Source: an uncultured Clostridia bacterium (GTDB lineage Bacteria > Bacillota > Clostridia > Christensenellales > UBA3700). From it: a DNA stretch of 5,892 bases. The DNA lies in the NCBI GenBank assembly GCA_946623205.1, contig CAMOQV010000077.1:1-5892 (forward strand), read 5' to 3'. Under the pieces are notes generated by a model. That model was not told where the DNA came from and ran no database searches. It saw only the letters and a program-made list of their open reading frames with translations. Both the position numbers and the translations under genes were made by a program. Shown in pieces: positions 1 to 5,892 of this stretch (the first letter of the stretch is position 1; the number at the start of each line of letters is the position of its first letter).

Positions 1-20
1 CAATACTACCAAAGATAAAT

Positions 21-50
21 CTTTAAGTTGATTCAGAGAAGTCGACAAGG
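21..50 (+). promoter_or_regulatory. PyrR-binding hairpin (anti-antiterminator), first copy
   Basis: This RNA hairpin fits the PyrR-binding loop that controls pyr operons in Bacillota. The lower stem pairs CUUU (21-24) with AAGG (47-50). An asymmetric internal loop follows (AAG 25-27 against C46). The upper stem pairs UUGAUU (28-33) with AGUCGA (40-45), and the terminal loop is CAGAGA (34-39), matching the conserved CNGNGA. Relative to the usual ARUC/GGYU stem, bases 30-33 and 40-43 change together so that pairing is kept, including the U-G pair. By family knowledge, UMP-loaded PyrR binds this hairpin, stops the antiterminator from forming and so lets the downstream terminator act. It lies only 20 bases from the left edge, so the promoter is probably outside the window; I see no convincing -35/-10 pair in 1-142. 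Confidence 0.9.
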
Positions 51-87
51 TTGCAAAAATAATTAGGTTTTAATGTAAGTCTTGTCG
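43..87 (+). promoter_or_regulatory. Antiterminator pairing of the pyr attenuator
   Basis: Bases 43-52 (CGACAAGGUU) can pair with 78-87 (AGUCUUGUCG) to give a continuous 10-bp helix with two G-U wobbles (50-80 and 51-79). The helix uses the 3' side of the first PyrR hairpin (40-50) and almost all of the terminator's 5' arm (76-84), so it excludes both. This is the expected three-way switch: with low UMP and free PyrR the antiterminator forms and transcription reads into pyrC; with PyrR-UMP bound, the upstream hairpin is held and the terminator wins. The pairing is read from the sequence, the switching logic is known from pyr leaders in Bacillus, and the behaviour here is inferred. Confidence 0.85.
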
Positions 88-111
88 TATACGCAAGACT
101 TATTTTTCTTT
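76..111 (+). terminator. Intrinsic terminator (attenuator) upstream of pyrC
   Basis: A 9-bp perfect stem pairs 76-84 (UAAGUCUUG) with 94-102 (CAAGACUUA) around a 9-base loop. It is followed at once by the U-rich run 103-111 (five U, C, three U). The stem has only moderate GC content, but the shape is that of a rho-independent terminator. Its position between the PyrR hairpin and pyrC, and the overlap of its 5' arm with the antiterminator, indicate a regulated attenuator rather than just the end of an upstream gene. The U-run is also the 5' arm of the second proposed PyrR hairpin. Confidence 0.87.
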
Positions 112-139
112 AACAGGTACAGAGAGACCTAAAGGAGAG
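103..139 (+). promoter_or_regulatory. Probable second PyrR-binding hairpin covering the pyrC ribosome binding site
   Basis: The layout repeats that of the first PyrR hairpin. CUUU (108-111) pairs with AAAG (131-134), a 5' bulge AAC follows (112-114), the upper stem AGGU (115-118) pairs with ACCU (127-130), and the loop region holds CAGAGA (120-125). The C-G pair that normally closes the loop is replaced by a likely A119-G126 mismatch, which is its main departure from consensus. The lower stem can continue through U-A and U-G pairs (103-107 with 135-139), burying the Shine-Dalgarno AAAGGAG (131-137), which lies 5 bases before the pyrC ATG. PyrR bound here would be expected to block ribosome entry, as PyrR hairpins overlapping the first ribosome binding site are reported to do in mycobacteria. 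The structure is seen; PyrR binding is inferred. Confidence 0.66.
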
Positions 140-142
140 AAG

Positions 143-1345
143 ATGGATATAAAAGCAAAATACTGTATACCAACTGAATATCAAAAAACTATATTAGATA
201 GTTTTTCAAAGAATGATTCGCTTAAAGAATTCAATAATGATAAATATACAATCTTACCTGGTTTTTGTGACGTACATGTCCATTTTAGAGAACCAGGTTT
301 TTCATATAAAGAGACAATAAAGAGCGGCGCTATGGCTGCAGCTCGTGGTGGATACACTGCAGTTTGCACAATGCCAAATCTAAATCCAGTCCCAGACTCA
401 GTAGAGTCATTAAAGATTCAACAAGACATAATAGATAGAGATGCATGTATTAATGTTCTTCCATATGGCGCTATAACTGTTGGCGAAAAAGGTGAAGAAT
501 TATCTGATATGGAAAACATGAAAGATAATGTTGTTGCTTTTTCAGATGATGGAAGAGGATTACAAAGATACGAAATGATGGAAAGAGCCATGGATGAAGC
601 TAAGCGTCTTAATAAAATTGTAGTAGCACATTGTGAAGTTAACGAACTTCTAAAAGGTGGATATATTCACGATGGAGAATATGCAAAGGCACATAACCAC
701 AAAGGTATTTGTTCAGCTTCTGAATATGAACAAATCGCTAGAGATTGCGAAATTGCTAAAAAGACAGGTGCTAAATACCATGTATGTCATATCTCAACTA
801 AAGAGAGCGTAGAGATTATTCGTCAAGCTAAAAAAGATGGCGTTGATGTAACATGCGAAACAGCTCCACATTATTTAATATTAGATGATTCTAATTTAAA
901 AGAAGAAGGCAAGTGGAAGATGAATCCACCACTTCGTTCTAAAGAAGATAAAAAAGCTCTAATTCAAGGCATTAAAGATGGCACAATCGATTGCATCGCA
1001 ACAGATCATGCACCACATTCTCAAGAAGAAAAAGCAAAGGGACTTGAAAAGAGCCCATTTGGAATTGTTGGTATTGAAACAGCATTCCAAGAGTTATATA
1101 CAAACCTAGTTTTGACGGGAGTTATAAGCCTAGAGAAACTAATCAACCTACTGGTTGTGAATCCTAGAAAGAGATTCTCAATTCCACTTGGCGAAGATTT
1201 CAGCATTTGGGATTTAAACAAGAAAGTAGTTATTGATCCTAAAGATTTCTTATCTATGGGAAAAGCAACTCCATTTGAGGGCGATGAAGTTGTAGGTGAA
1301 AACGAGATAACTGTATATAACGGAAAAATAGTTTACAAAAAGTAG
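143..1345 (+). CDS. pyrC: Dihydroorotase, class I (third step of UMP synthesis)
   Basis: This zinc-dependent cytoplasmic amidohydrolase reversibly cyclises N-carbamoyl-L-aspartate to L-dihydroorotate. Metal and catalytic residues are all visible: the DVHVHFRE motif with His45 and His47 (substrate-binding Arg49 follows), Asp135/Asp136 in FSDDG (the bridging Asp of this class), His163 in VAHCE, His216 in CHIST and Asp288 in ATDHAPH. MNPPLR (260-265) is the usual substrate loop. At 400 residues it is slightly short. Only about 40 residues precede the metal site, and the usual N-terminal strands of the small beta domain are hard to recognise. No in-frame ATG, GTG or TTG occurs between the upstream stop at 71-73 and the ATG, and AAAGGAG sits 5 bases before it, so this start is secure. 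It is the first gene in the window after the PyrR leader and so should be UMP-repressed. carB follows after 33 bases. Confidence 0.96.
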   Translation: MDIKAKYCIPTEYQKTILDSFSKNDSLKEFNNDKYTILPGFCDVHVHFREPGFSYKETIKSGAMAAARGGYTAVCTMPNLNPVPDSVESLKIQQDIIDRDACINVLPYGAITVGEKGEELSDMENMKDNVVAFSDDGRGLQRYEMMERAMDEAKRLNKIVVAHCEVNELLKGGYIHDGEYAKAHNHKGICSASEYEQIARDCEIAKKTGAKYHVCHISTKESVEIIRQAKKDGVDVTCETAPHYLILDDSNLKEEGKWKMNPPLRSKEDKKALIQGIKDGTIDCIATDHAPHSQEEKAKGLEKSPFGIVGIETAFQELYTNLVLTGVISLEKLINLLVVNPRKRFSIPLGEDFSIWDLNKKVVIDPKDFLSMGKATPFEGDEVVGENEITVYNGKIVYKK

Positions 1346-1355
1346 AAAAAATTAA

Positions 1356-1372
1356 TTAGCTTAGGAGGCTAA
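1356..1372 (+). promoter_or_regulatory. carB ribosome binding site in a small hairpin loop
   Basis: The strong Shine-Dalgarno AGGAGG (1363-1368) stands 10 bases before the carB ATG. It is flanked by a 5-bp inverted repeat, UUAGC (1356-1360) and GCUAA (1368-1372), which would present most of the site in a 7-base loop. The repeat is plain in the sequence; whether it affects translation is unknown and the stem is weak. No PyrR-type loop motif is present here. Confidence 0.5.
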
Positions 1373-1378
1373 AGGTAT

Positions 1379-4300
1379 ATGGCAAAGAGAAAGGATATCA
1401 AAAAGATTTTAATCATCGGTTCAGGTCCAATCGTTATTGGACAAGCTGCAGAATTTGACTATGCAGGAACACAAGCATGTCTTGCTTTGAAAGAAGAAGG
1501 TTATGAAGTTGTATTGGTTAACTCAAACCCAGCAACAATCATGACAGATACAACAATAGCAGACAAGGTTTATATGGAACCTCTAACACTTGAATACGTT
1601 GCAAAGATTTTACGTTATGAAAGACCAGACGCAATCGTTCCAGGTATTGGTGGACAAACTGGATTAAACTTAGCTATGCAATTGGAAAAGAAGGGCGTTT
1701 TGAAAGAATGTAATGTAGAACTTTTAGGAACACCATCTTCATCAATTGAAAGAGCTGAAGATAGAGAATTATTCAAAGAGATGTGCCAACAAATCGGCGA
1801 ACCAGTTATCCCATCAGAAATCACATATTCTGTAGAAGAAGCTATAAAGGCTGCTGATGACATCGGTTACCCAGTTGTTTTAAGACCAGCTTTCACTCTA
1901 GGTGGAACAGGTGGCGGTTTTGCTAACAACAAGGAAGAATTAATCGAAGTTGCTACAAATGGTTTCCAATTATCTCCAGTACATCAAGTATTAGTTGAAA
2001 AGTCAGTTAAAGGATATAAGGAAATTGAGTTCGAAGTTATGAGAGACTCAAATGACAAGGCTATAACAATTTGCGGTATGGAAAACGTTGACCCAGTTGG
2101 CGTACATACAGGAGATTCAATAGTTGTTGCTCCAATCATGTCTTTAAATGACCACGACTTAAAAATGCTAAACGATTCTGCCATAAAGATTATTAAGGAG
2201 TTAAAGATTGAAGGTGGATGTAACGTTCAATTCGCATTGAATCCAAATTCATCTGAATATTACCTAATCGAAGTTAACCCAAGAGTTTCAAGATCTTCAG
2301 CCTTAGCTTCAAAAGCTTCAGGATATCCAATCGCTAGAGTAACAGCAAAGATCGCTGTAGGTATGGCTCTAGAAGATATACAAGTAGGTGGAACAACAGC
2401 TGACCACGAACCATCTTTAGATTACGTAGTTGCTAAGTTCCCAAGATTCCCATTTGATAAGTTCTCAACAGCTTCAAATATGTTAGGAACACAAATGAAG
2501 GCAACAGGTGAAGTTATGTCAATTGGTAGCAACCTTGAAGAATGTTTCTTAAAGGCTACAAGATCACTAGAAGTTGGCGTTACTCACATCTACGTTTCTA
2601 AGTTCGATAATATGTCTAAAGAAGAATTAATGGCATATGTATCTGAATTTAGAGCAGATAACATCTTTGCTATTGCAGAGTTAGTAGCTAGAGGCGCTAC
2701 AGTTGAAGAGATGTCAAAAGTTACTATGATTACTCCATTATTCTTAGAAGCAATTAAGAGAATCGTAGATAAAGAATTCGAATTAAAAGACAACATCAAA
2801 AATGTAGAAGTATTAAAATCAGCTAAGAAGCTAGGCTTCTCAGATAAGTTCATCGCAAAACTTTGGAATATGAAAGAAATCGATGTTACAAACTTCAGAA
2901 AAGAAAACAACATCAAGCCAATCTTCAAGATGGTAGATACACTTCATTCTGGAGCATACATCCCATACTTCTACTCAACATACACAGGTGAAAAGAGTGA
3001 TTCAATCGTTACAGATAAAAAGAAGATTATAGTTCTAGGTGCTGGTCCAATCAGAATTGGTCAAGGTGTAGAATTCGACTACTCAACAGTACACGCTGTA
3101 ACAACAATCAAAAAGTCTGGTTATGAAGCTATTATTATCAACAATAACCCAGAAACAGTTTCTACAGACTACACAACATCAGATAAGTTATACTTTGAAC
3201 CACTAACACCAGAAGATGTTATGAACATTATAGATTACGAAAACCCAGAAGGCGCTATCGCAACACTTGGTGGACAAACAGCTATTAACCTTGCTCAACC
3301 TTTAACTGATAGAGGAGTTAAGATTATCGGTACAGATTGCGAAGCTATCGATAGAGCAGAAAATAGAGATCTATTTGAAAAGTTATTAGTTAAATTAAAT
3401 ATCCCACAACCAGAAGGCTGTGCAGTTACAAAGATTGAAGATGGTGTAGCAGCTGCAGCTAGAATCGGATACCCAGTATTGGTTAGACCATCATTCGTAT
3501 TAGGTGGTAGAGCTATGCAAATCGTATCAGATGAAAAGCAACTACGTCACTATCTAAAGACAGCCGTTGAAATCGACGAAGATAAGCCAGTATTGGTAGA
3601 TAAATATATCGTTGGTAAAGAAGTTGAAGTTGATGCAATTTGCGATGGAAGAGATGTATTCGTTCCAGGTATTATGGAACTTGTTGAAAGAACAGGTATC
3701 CACTCTGGTGACTCTATCTCTGTATATCCAGCATTCTCAATCTCAAATAAGGTTAAGGGAATCATCCTACAATATGCTAAGAAGTTAGGACTTGGAATTG
3801 GTATCAAGGGATTATACAATATCCAATTCATCGTAGATAAAGATGAAAAGGTATATATCATCGAAGTTAACCCAAGATCATCAAGAACAGTTCCATTCTT
3901 ATCTAAAGCTACAGGATACTCATTAGCTGATATCGCTACAGAAGTTATCATGGGCAAGACTTTAAAAGAACAAGGTATCTTTGATATCTACCCAGAAGAG
4001 AAAAAGAGATGGTATGTAAAAGTTCCAGTATTCTCATTCAACAAATTAAGAGGATTGGACGCATATCTATCACCAGAAATGAAATCTACAGGTGAAGCTA
4101 TCGGTTATGACGATAAGCTAAATAGAGCTCTATATAAGGCACTTCAAGCATCTGGCATGAAGCTAAGAAATTATGGTACAGTATTTGTAACAGTAGCTGA
4201 TGCAGATAAGGAAGAAGTTCTACCACTTATCAAGCGTTTCTACAACCTTGGATTCAACATCATGGCAACAAAGGGAACAGCAAACTTCTTAATCGAACAT

Positions 4301-4555
4301 GGTATTAGAACTCACATCTTAAAGAAGATTTCAGAAAATAGTGATGATATTAAAAACGCTATTAGATCTGGATTTATTAACTATGTAATTAACACATCAG
4401 ATGTTTCAGCACTAAATCAACAAAATGATGGTTATACAATTAGAAAATATGCAATTGAAAGTAACGTAACAATGTTTACATCTTTAGATACAGTAAGAGT
4501 TCTTTTAGATGTTCTTGACGAAACAACAATTCGTATCTCTACAATCGATGCATAA
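1379..4555 (+). CDS. carB: Carbamoyl-phosphate synthase, large (ammonia) subunit
   Basis: This subunit makes carbamoyl phosphate from bicarbonate, ammonia and two ATP, for UMP and arginine. At 1058 residues it is full length for the family. It shows the family's internal duplication: an N-terminal carboxyphosphate half beginning with IIGSGPIVIGQ and a second half, from about residue 547, beginning with VLGAGPIRIGQ. Each half has an ATP-grasp domain (LRPAFTLGGTGGG; VRPSFVLGGRA) ending in a metal-binding EVNPR motif (Glu298/Asn300; Glu829/Asn831). The oligomerisation region lies at roughly 400-546. A methylglyoxal-synthase-like allosteric domain fills about 928-1058, with TKGTA (964-968) and INT (1004-1006) where UMP binds in relatives. 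The start is supported by AGGAGG at 1363-1368. The glutaminase subunit gene carA is not adjacent. Ile codons favour ATC far more than in the neighbouring genes. pyrK starts 9 bases after the stop. Confidence 0.98.
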   Translation: MAKRKDIKKILIIGSGPIVIGQAAEFDYAGTQACLALKEEGYEVVLVNSNPATIMTDTTIADKVYMEPLTLEYVAKILRYERPDAIVPGIGGQTGLNLAMQLEKKGVLKECNVELLGTPSSSIERAEDRELFKEMCQQIGEPVIPSEITYSVEEAIKAADDIGYPVVLRPAFTLGGTGGGFANNKEELIEVATNGFQLSPVHQVLVEKSVKGYKEIEFEVMRDSNDKAITICGMENVDPVGVHTGDSIVVAPIMSLNDHDLKMLNDSAIKIIKELKIEGGCNVQFALNPNSSEYYLIEVNPRVSRSSALASKASGYPIARVTAKIAVGMALEDIQVGGTTADHEPSLDYVVAKFPRFPFDKFSTASNMLGTQMKATGEVMSIGSNLEECFLKATRSLEVGVTHIYVSKFDNMSKEELMAYVSEFRADNIFAIAELVARGATVEEMSKVTMITPLFLEAIKRIVDKEFELKDNIKNVEVLKSAKKLGFSDKFIAKLWNMKEIDVTNFRKENNIKPIFKMVDTLHSGAYIPYFYSTYTGEKSDSIVTDKKKIIVLGAGPIRIGQGVEFDYSTVHAVTTIKKSGYEAIIINNNPETVSTDYTTSDKLYFEPLTPEDVMNIIDYENPEGAIATLGGQTAINLAQPLTDRGVKIIGTDCEAIDRAENRDLFEKLLVKLNIPQPEGCAVTKIEDGVAAAARIGYPVLVRPSFVLGGRAMQIVSDEKQLRHYLKTAVEIDEDKPVLVDKYIVGKEVEVDAICDGRDVFVPGIMELVERTGIHSGDSISVYPAFSISNKVKGIILQYAKKLGLGIGIKGLYNIQFIVDKDEKVYIIEVNPRSSRTVPFLSKATGYSLADIATEVIMGKTLKEQGIFDIYPEEKKRWYVKVPVFSFNKLRGLDAYLSPEMKSTGEAIGYDDKLNRALYKALQASGMKLRNYGTVFVTVADADKEEVLPLIKRFYNLGFNIMATKGTANFLIEHGIRTHILKKISENSDDIKNAIRSGFINYVINTSDVSALNQQNDGYTIRKYAIESNVTMFTSLDTVRVLLDVLDETTIRISTIDA

Positions 4556-4564
4556 AGGGGCATA

Positions 4565-5302
4565 ATGAAGCAAAGTATATTTGAAATAAGCGAGAATATC
4601 CCACTAACAAAAAGCGTCTACAAAATGACGCTTTTAGGGGATACAAGCGAAATTAAAAAACCAGGCCAATTCGTAAACATAAAATTAGATGGACTATTTT
4701 TGCGTCGTCCAATATCTGTAAACGATGTAGAAAATGACAAATTAACTTTAATCTACAAAGTTGTAGGTAAGGGCACAGAACAAATGTCAAATATGGTATG
4801 CGGCGAAACATTAGATATTCTAACAGGCCTTGGTAACGGATATGATATATCTAAATCAGGAAATAAGCCATTATTAATAGGAGGAGGCGTAGGTGTTCCT
4901 CCTTTATATATGCTTGCAAAGAAGCTTATTGCTGATAAAAAGGATGTAACAGTAATCTTAGGATTCAATACCAAAGATGAAATCTTCTATGAGGACGAAT
5001 TTAAGGCCTTAGGCGCAAAAGTATATGTAACGACGGTTGATGGCTCATATGGTCAAAAAGGATTTGTTACAACGCCTATGGAGGGCTTAGATTATACATA
5101 CACTTATACATGCGGACCAGAGCCAATGCTAAAAGCTGTATATAAGACATCTAAAACGACAGGTCAGTATTCATTTGAAGAGAGAATGGGATGTGGATTT
5201 GGTGCTTGTATGGGATGTAGTTGTAAGACGCTTTATGGCAACAAGAGAATTTGTAAAGATGGACCAGTATTAGTTAAGGAGGAAATTATATGGGAAAAAT
5301 GA
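4565..5302 (+). CDS. pyrK: Dihydroorotate dehydrogenase B, electron-transfer subunit
   Basis: This FAD and [2Fe-2S] protein of the ferredoxin-reductase family pairs with class 1B PyrD and passes electrons from dihydroorotate oxidation to NAD+, in the cytoplasm. At 245 residues it is close to the usual length. Visible motifs are LRRPISV (46-52), the FAD-binding strand; GGGVGVPPL (106-114), the nucleotide-binding glycine-rich loop; and CGPEPML (183-189), typical of the NAD domain. The C-terminal cluster ligands are Cys210, Cys215, Cys218 and Cys230 (C-x4-C-x2-C-x11-C); Cys220 is an extra cysteine in the same loop. The start has AAGGGG (4555-4560) 4 bases upstream, partly inside the carB stop. 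The last 13 bases overlap pyrD, suggesting translational coupling of the two subunits. A perfect inverted repeat lies at codons 16-24. Confidence 0.96.
   Translation: MKQSIFEISENIPLTKSVYKMTLLGDTSEIKKPGQFVNIKLDGLFLRRPISVNDVENDKLTLIYKVVGKGTEQMSNMVCGETLDILTGLGNGYDISKSGNKPLLIGGGVGVPPLYMLAKKLIADKKDVTVILGFNTKDEIFYEDEFKALGAKVYVTTVDGSYGQKGFVTTPMEGLDYTYTYTCGPEPMLKAVYKTSKTTGQYSFEERMGCGFGACMGCSCKTLYGNKRICKDGPVLVKEEIIWEK
4610..4635 (+). repeat. Perfect 9-bp inverted repeat inside the start of pyrK
   Basis: AAAAGCGTC (4610-4618) and GACGCTTTT (4627-4635) are exact reverse complements around an 8-base AT-rich spacer, about 45 bases into pyrK. The RNA hairpin would have a GC-rich core (GCGUC/GACGC) followed by four U, loosely like a weak terminator read in either direction, but there is no long U-tract. 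Polarity or RNA processing at the carB-pyrK boundary is possible; a chance match within coding sequence is equally possible. Confidence 0.45.
5276..5282 (+). promoter_or_regulatory. pyrD ribosome binding site, inside pyrK
   Basis: AAGGAGG lies within the last codons of pyrK and sits 7 bases before the ATG at 5290. A second in-frame ATG at 5299, which forms an ATGA overlap with the pyrK stop, would be 16 bases from this site. The spacing therefore decides for 5290 as the pyrD start. Confidence 0.8.
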
Positions 5303-5892
5303 ATGTAAACCTTTTAGGTATTGAATTAGATAACCCTGTTATTCCTGCTTCTGGAACATTTGGATTTGGATATGAGTTCAATGAACTATATGATATAAAC
5401 ATTTTAGGAACATTCTCATTCAAGGGAACAACTAAAGATCCAAGATTTGGAAACCCAACACCAAGAATTGCAGAATGTACATCAGGTATGATTAACGCAG
5501 TAGGTTTACAAAACCCAGGCGTTGAAAAAGTTATATCTGAAGAATTACCAAAATTACAAAAAGTATTCCATAAAAAAGTAATGGCAAATGTTAGCGGATT
5601 TTCAGTTGAGGATTATGCTTACACTTGCGAAAAGATAGACAAATGCGATTGTGTAGGTTGGATAGAAGTTAACGTTTCTTGTCCAAATGTGCACGGTGGC
5701 GGTATGAGCTTTGGAACATCTCCAGAGGCTGCGGCGGAAGTTGTTAGAGCAGTAAAGAAGGTAACAACAAAGCCTATAATTGTTAAGCTATCTCCAAACG
5801 TTACAGATATAGTAGCAATAGCAAAAGCTTGTGAAGAAGCTGGTGCTGATGGAATAAGTTTAGTAAATACATTCTTAGGTATGAGAATAGAT
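5290..5892 (+). CDS. pyrD: Dihydroorotate dehydrogenase B, catalytic subunit, class 1B (3' end outside window)
   Basis: This FMN-containing TIM-barrel enzyme oxidises dihydroorotate to orotate and, with PyrK, uses NAD+ as acceptor. The first 201 residues are present without a stop; relatives run to about 300, so roughly a third is missing at the right edge. Family motifs are NPVIPASGTFGFG (15-27), FSFKGTT (42-48) with the FMN-contacting Lys45, INAVGLQNPG (68-77), ANVSG (99-103), and EVNVSCPN (126-133) with Cys131 as catalytic base. That cysteine, instead of serine, marks class 1 rather than the quinone-linked class 2 enzymes. Further motifs are FGTS, IIVKLSPN (163-170) with Lys166, and VNT (192-194). 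The adjacent pyrK confirms subclass 1B. The start overlaps pyrK by 13 bases. Confidence 0.96.
   Translation, partial: MGKMNVNLLGIELDNPVIPASGTFGFGYEFNELYDINILGTFSFKGTTKDPRFGNPTPRIAECTSGMINAVGLQNPGVEKVISEELPKLQKVFHKKVMANVSGFSVEDYAYTCEKIDKCDCVGWIEVNVSCPNVHGGGMSFGTSPEAAAEVVRAVKKVTTKPIIVKLSPNVTDIVAIAKACEEAGADGISLVNTFLGMRID

Noticed and set aside
73..78. ATG-TAA start-stop minimal frame in the leader, a possible leader peptide
   Set aside because: It has only a weak ribosome site, encodes nothing beyond Met, and its bases are explained by the attenuator stem.
86..93. CGTATACG palindrome in the terminator loop (and GTCGAC at 41-46) as a protein operator or RNA kissing site
   Set aside because: Both are short and already used by the attenuator pairings; nothing else supports a separate role.
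1..142. Promoter in the leader
   Set aside because: TTGCAA (51-56) and similar -35-like words have no acceptable -10 at the right spacing. The first PyrR hairpin begins at 21, so transcription must start at or before the window edge.
4879..4903. AGGAGGA...TCCTCCT inverted repeat with an internal Shine-Dalgarno-like run in pyrK
   Set aside because: The sequence encodes the conserved GGGVGVPP loop, which largely forces GG- and CC-rich codons. The next ATG is too far away for an internal start.
181..4974. Minus-strand open frames of 62-135 codons opposite pyrC, carB and pyrK
   Set aside because: Each lies entirely opposite a strongly conserved enzyme gene, shows no recognisable motifs, and is low-complexity Ser/Ile/Leu-rich, as expected for the complement of AT-rich coding sequence.
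5299..5301. Alternative pyrD start forming an ATGA overlap with the pyrK stop
   Set aside because: It is in frame, but 16 bases from the AAGGAGG site; the ATG at 5290 has ideal 7-base spacing.

Overview
The window is a stretch of a de novo UMP (pyrimidine) biosynthesis operon, with every gene on the + strand and tightly packed: a regulatory leader (1-142), pyrC (dihydroorotase), carB (carbamoyl-phosphate synthase large subunit), pyrK (electron-transfer subunit of dihydroorotate dehydrogenase B) and the 5' two-thirds of pyrD (class 1B catalytic subunit), which runs off the right edge. The AT-rich sequence, strong AGGAGG-type ribosome binding sites, PyrR-type leader RNA and NAD-linked PyrK/PyrD pair point to a low-GC Bacillota, most likely a member of Clostridia. 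The genus cannot be named from this sequence alone.

The leader is the most informative part. It holds a textbook PyrR attenuator: a PyrR-binding hairpin (21-50), an antiterminator pairing (43-52 with 78-87) and an intrinsic terminator (76-107). Directly behind it is what looks like a second PyrR-binding hairpin (103-139). The lower stem of this one pairs the terminator's U-tract with the pyrC Shine-Dalgarno sequence. If real, one leader combines transcriptional attenuation with translational repression by the same UMP-sensing protein.

Functionally, CarB makes carbamoyl phosphate, PyrC closes carbamoyl aspartate to dihydroorotate, and PyrD with PyrK oxidises dihydroorotate to orotate, passing electrons to NAD+. 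The glutaminase partner carA, which often lies just before carB, is absent between pyrC and carB. Aspartate transcarbamylase (pyrB) and the last two enzymes (pyrE, pyrF) are also outside the window. The genes are separated by 33 and 9 bases and then overlap by 13, consistent with one transcript. Apart from the leader, the notable points are a short, divergent N-terminus on PyrC, a codon choice in carB unlike its neighbours, and a perfect 9-bp inverted repeat early in pyrK. I saw no mobile element, CRISPR array, RNA gene or wholly unknown gene.
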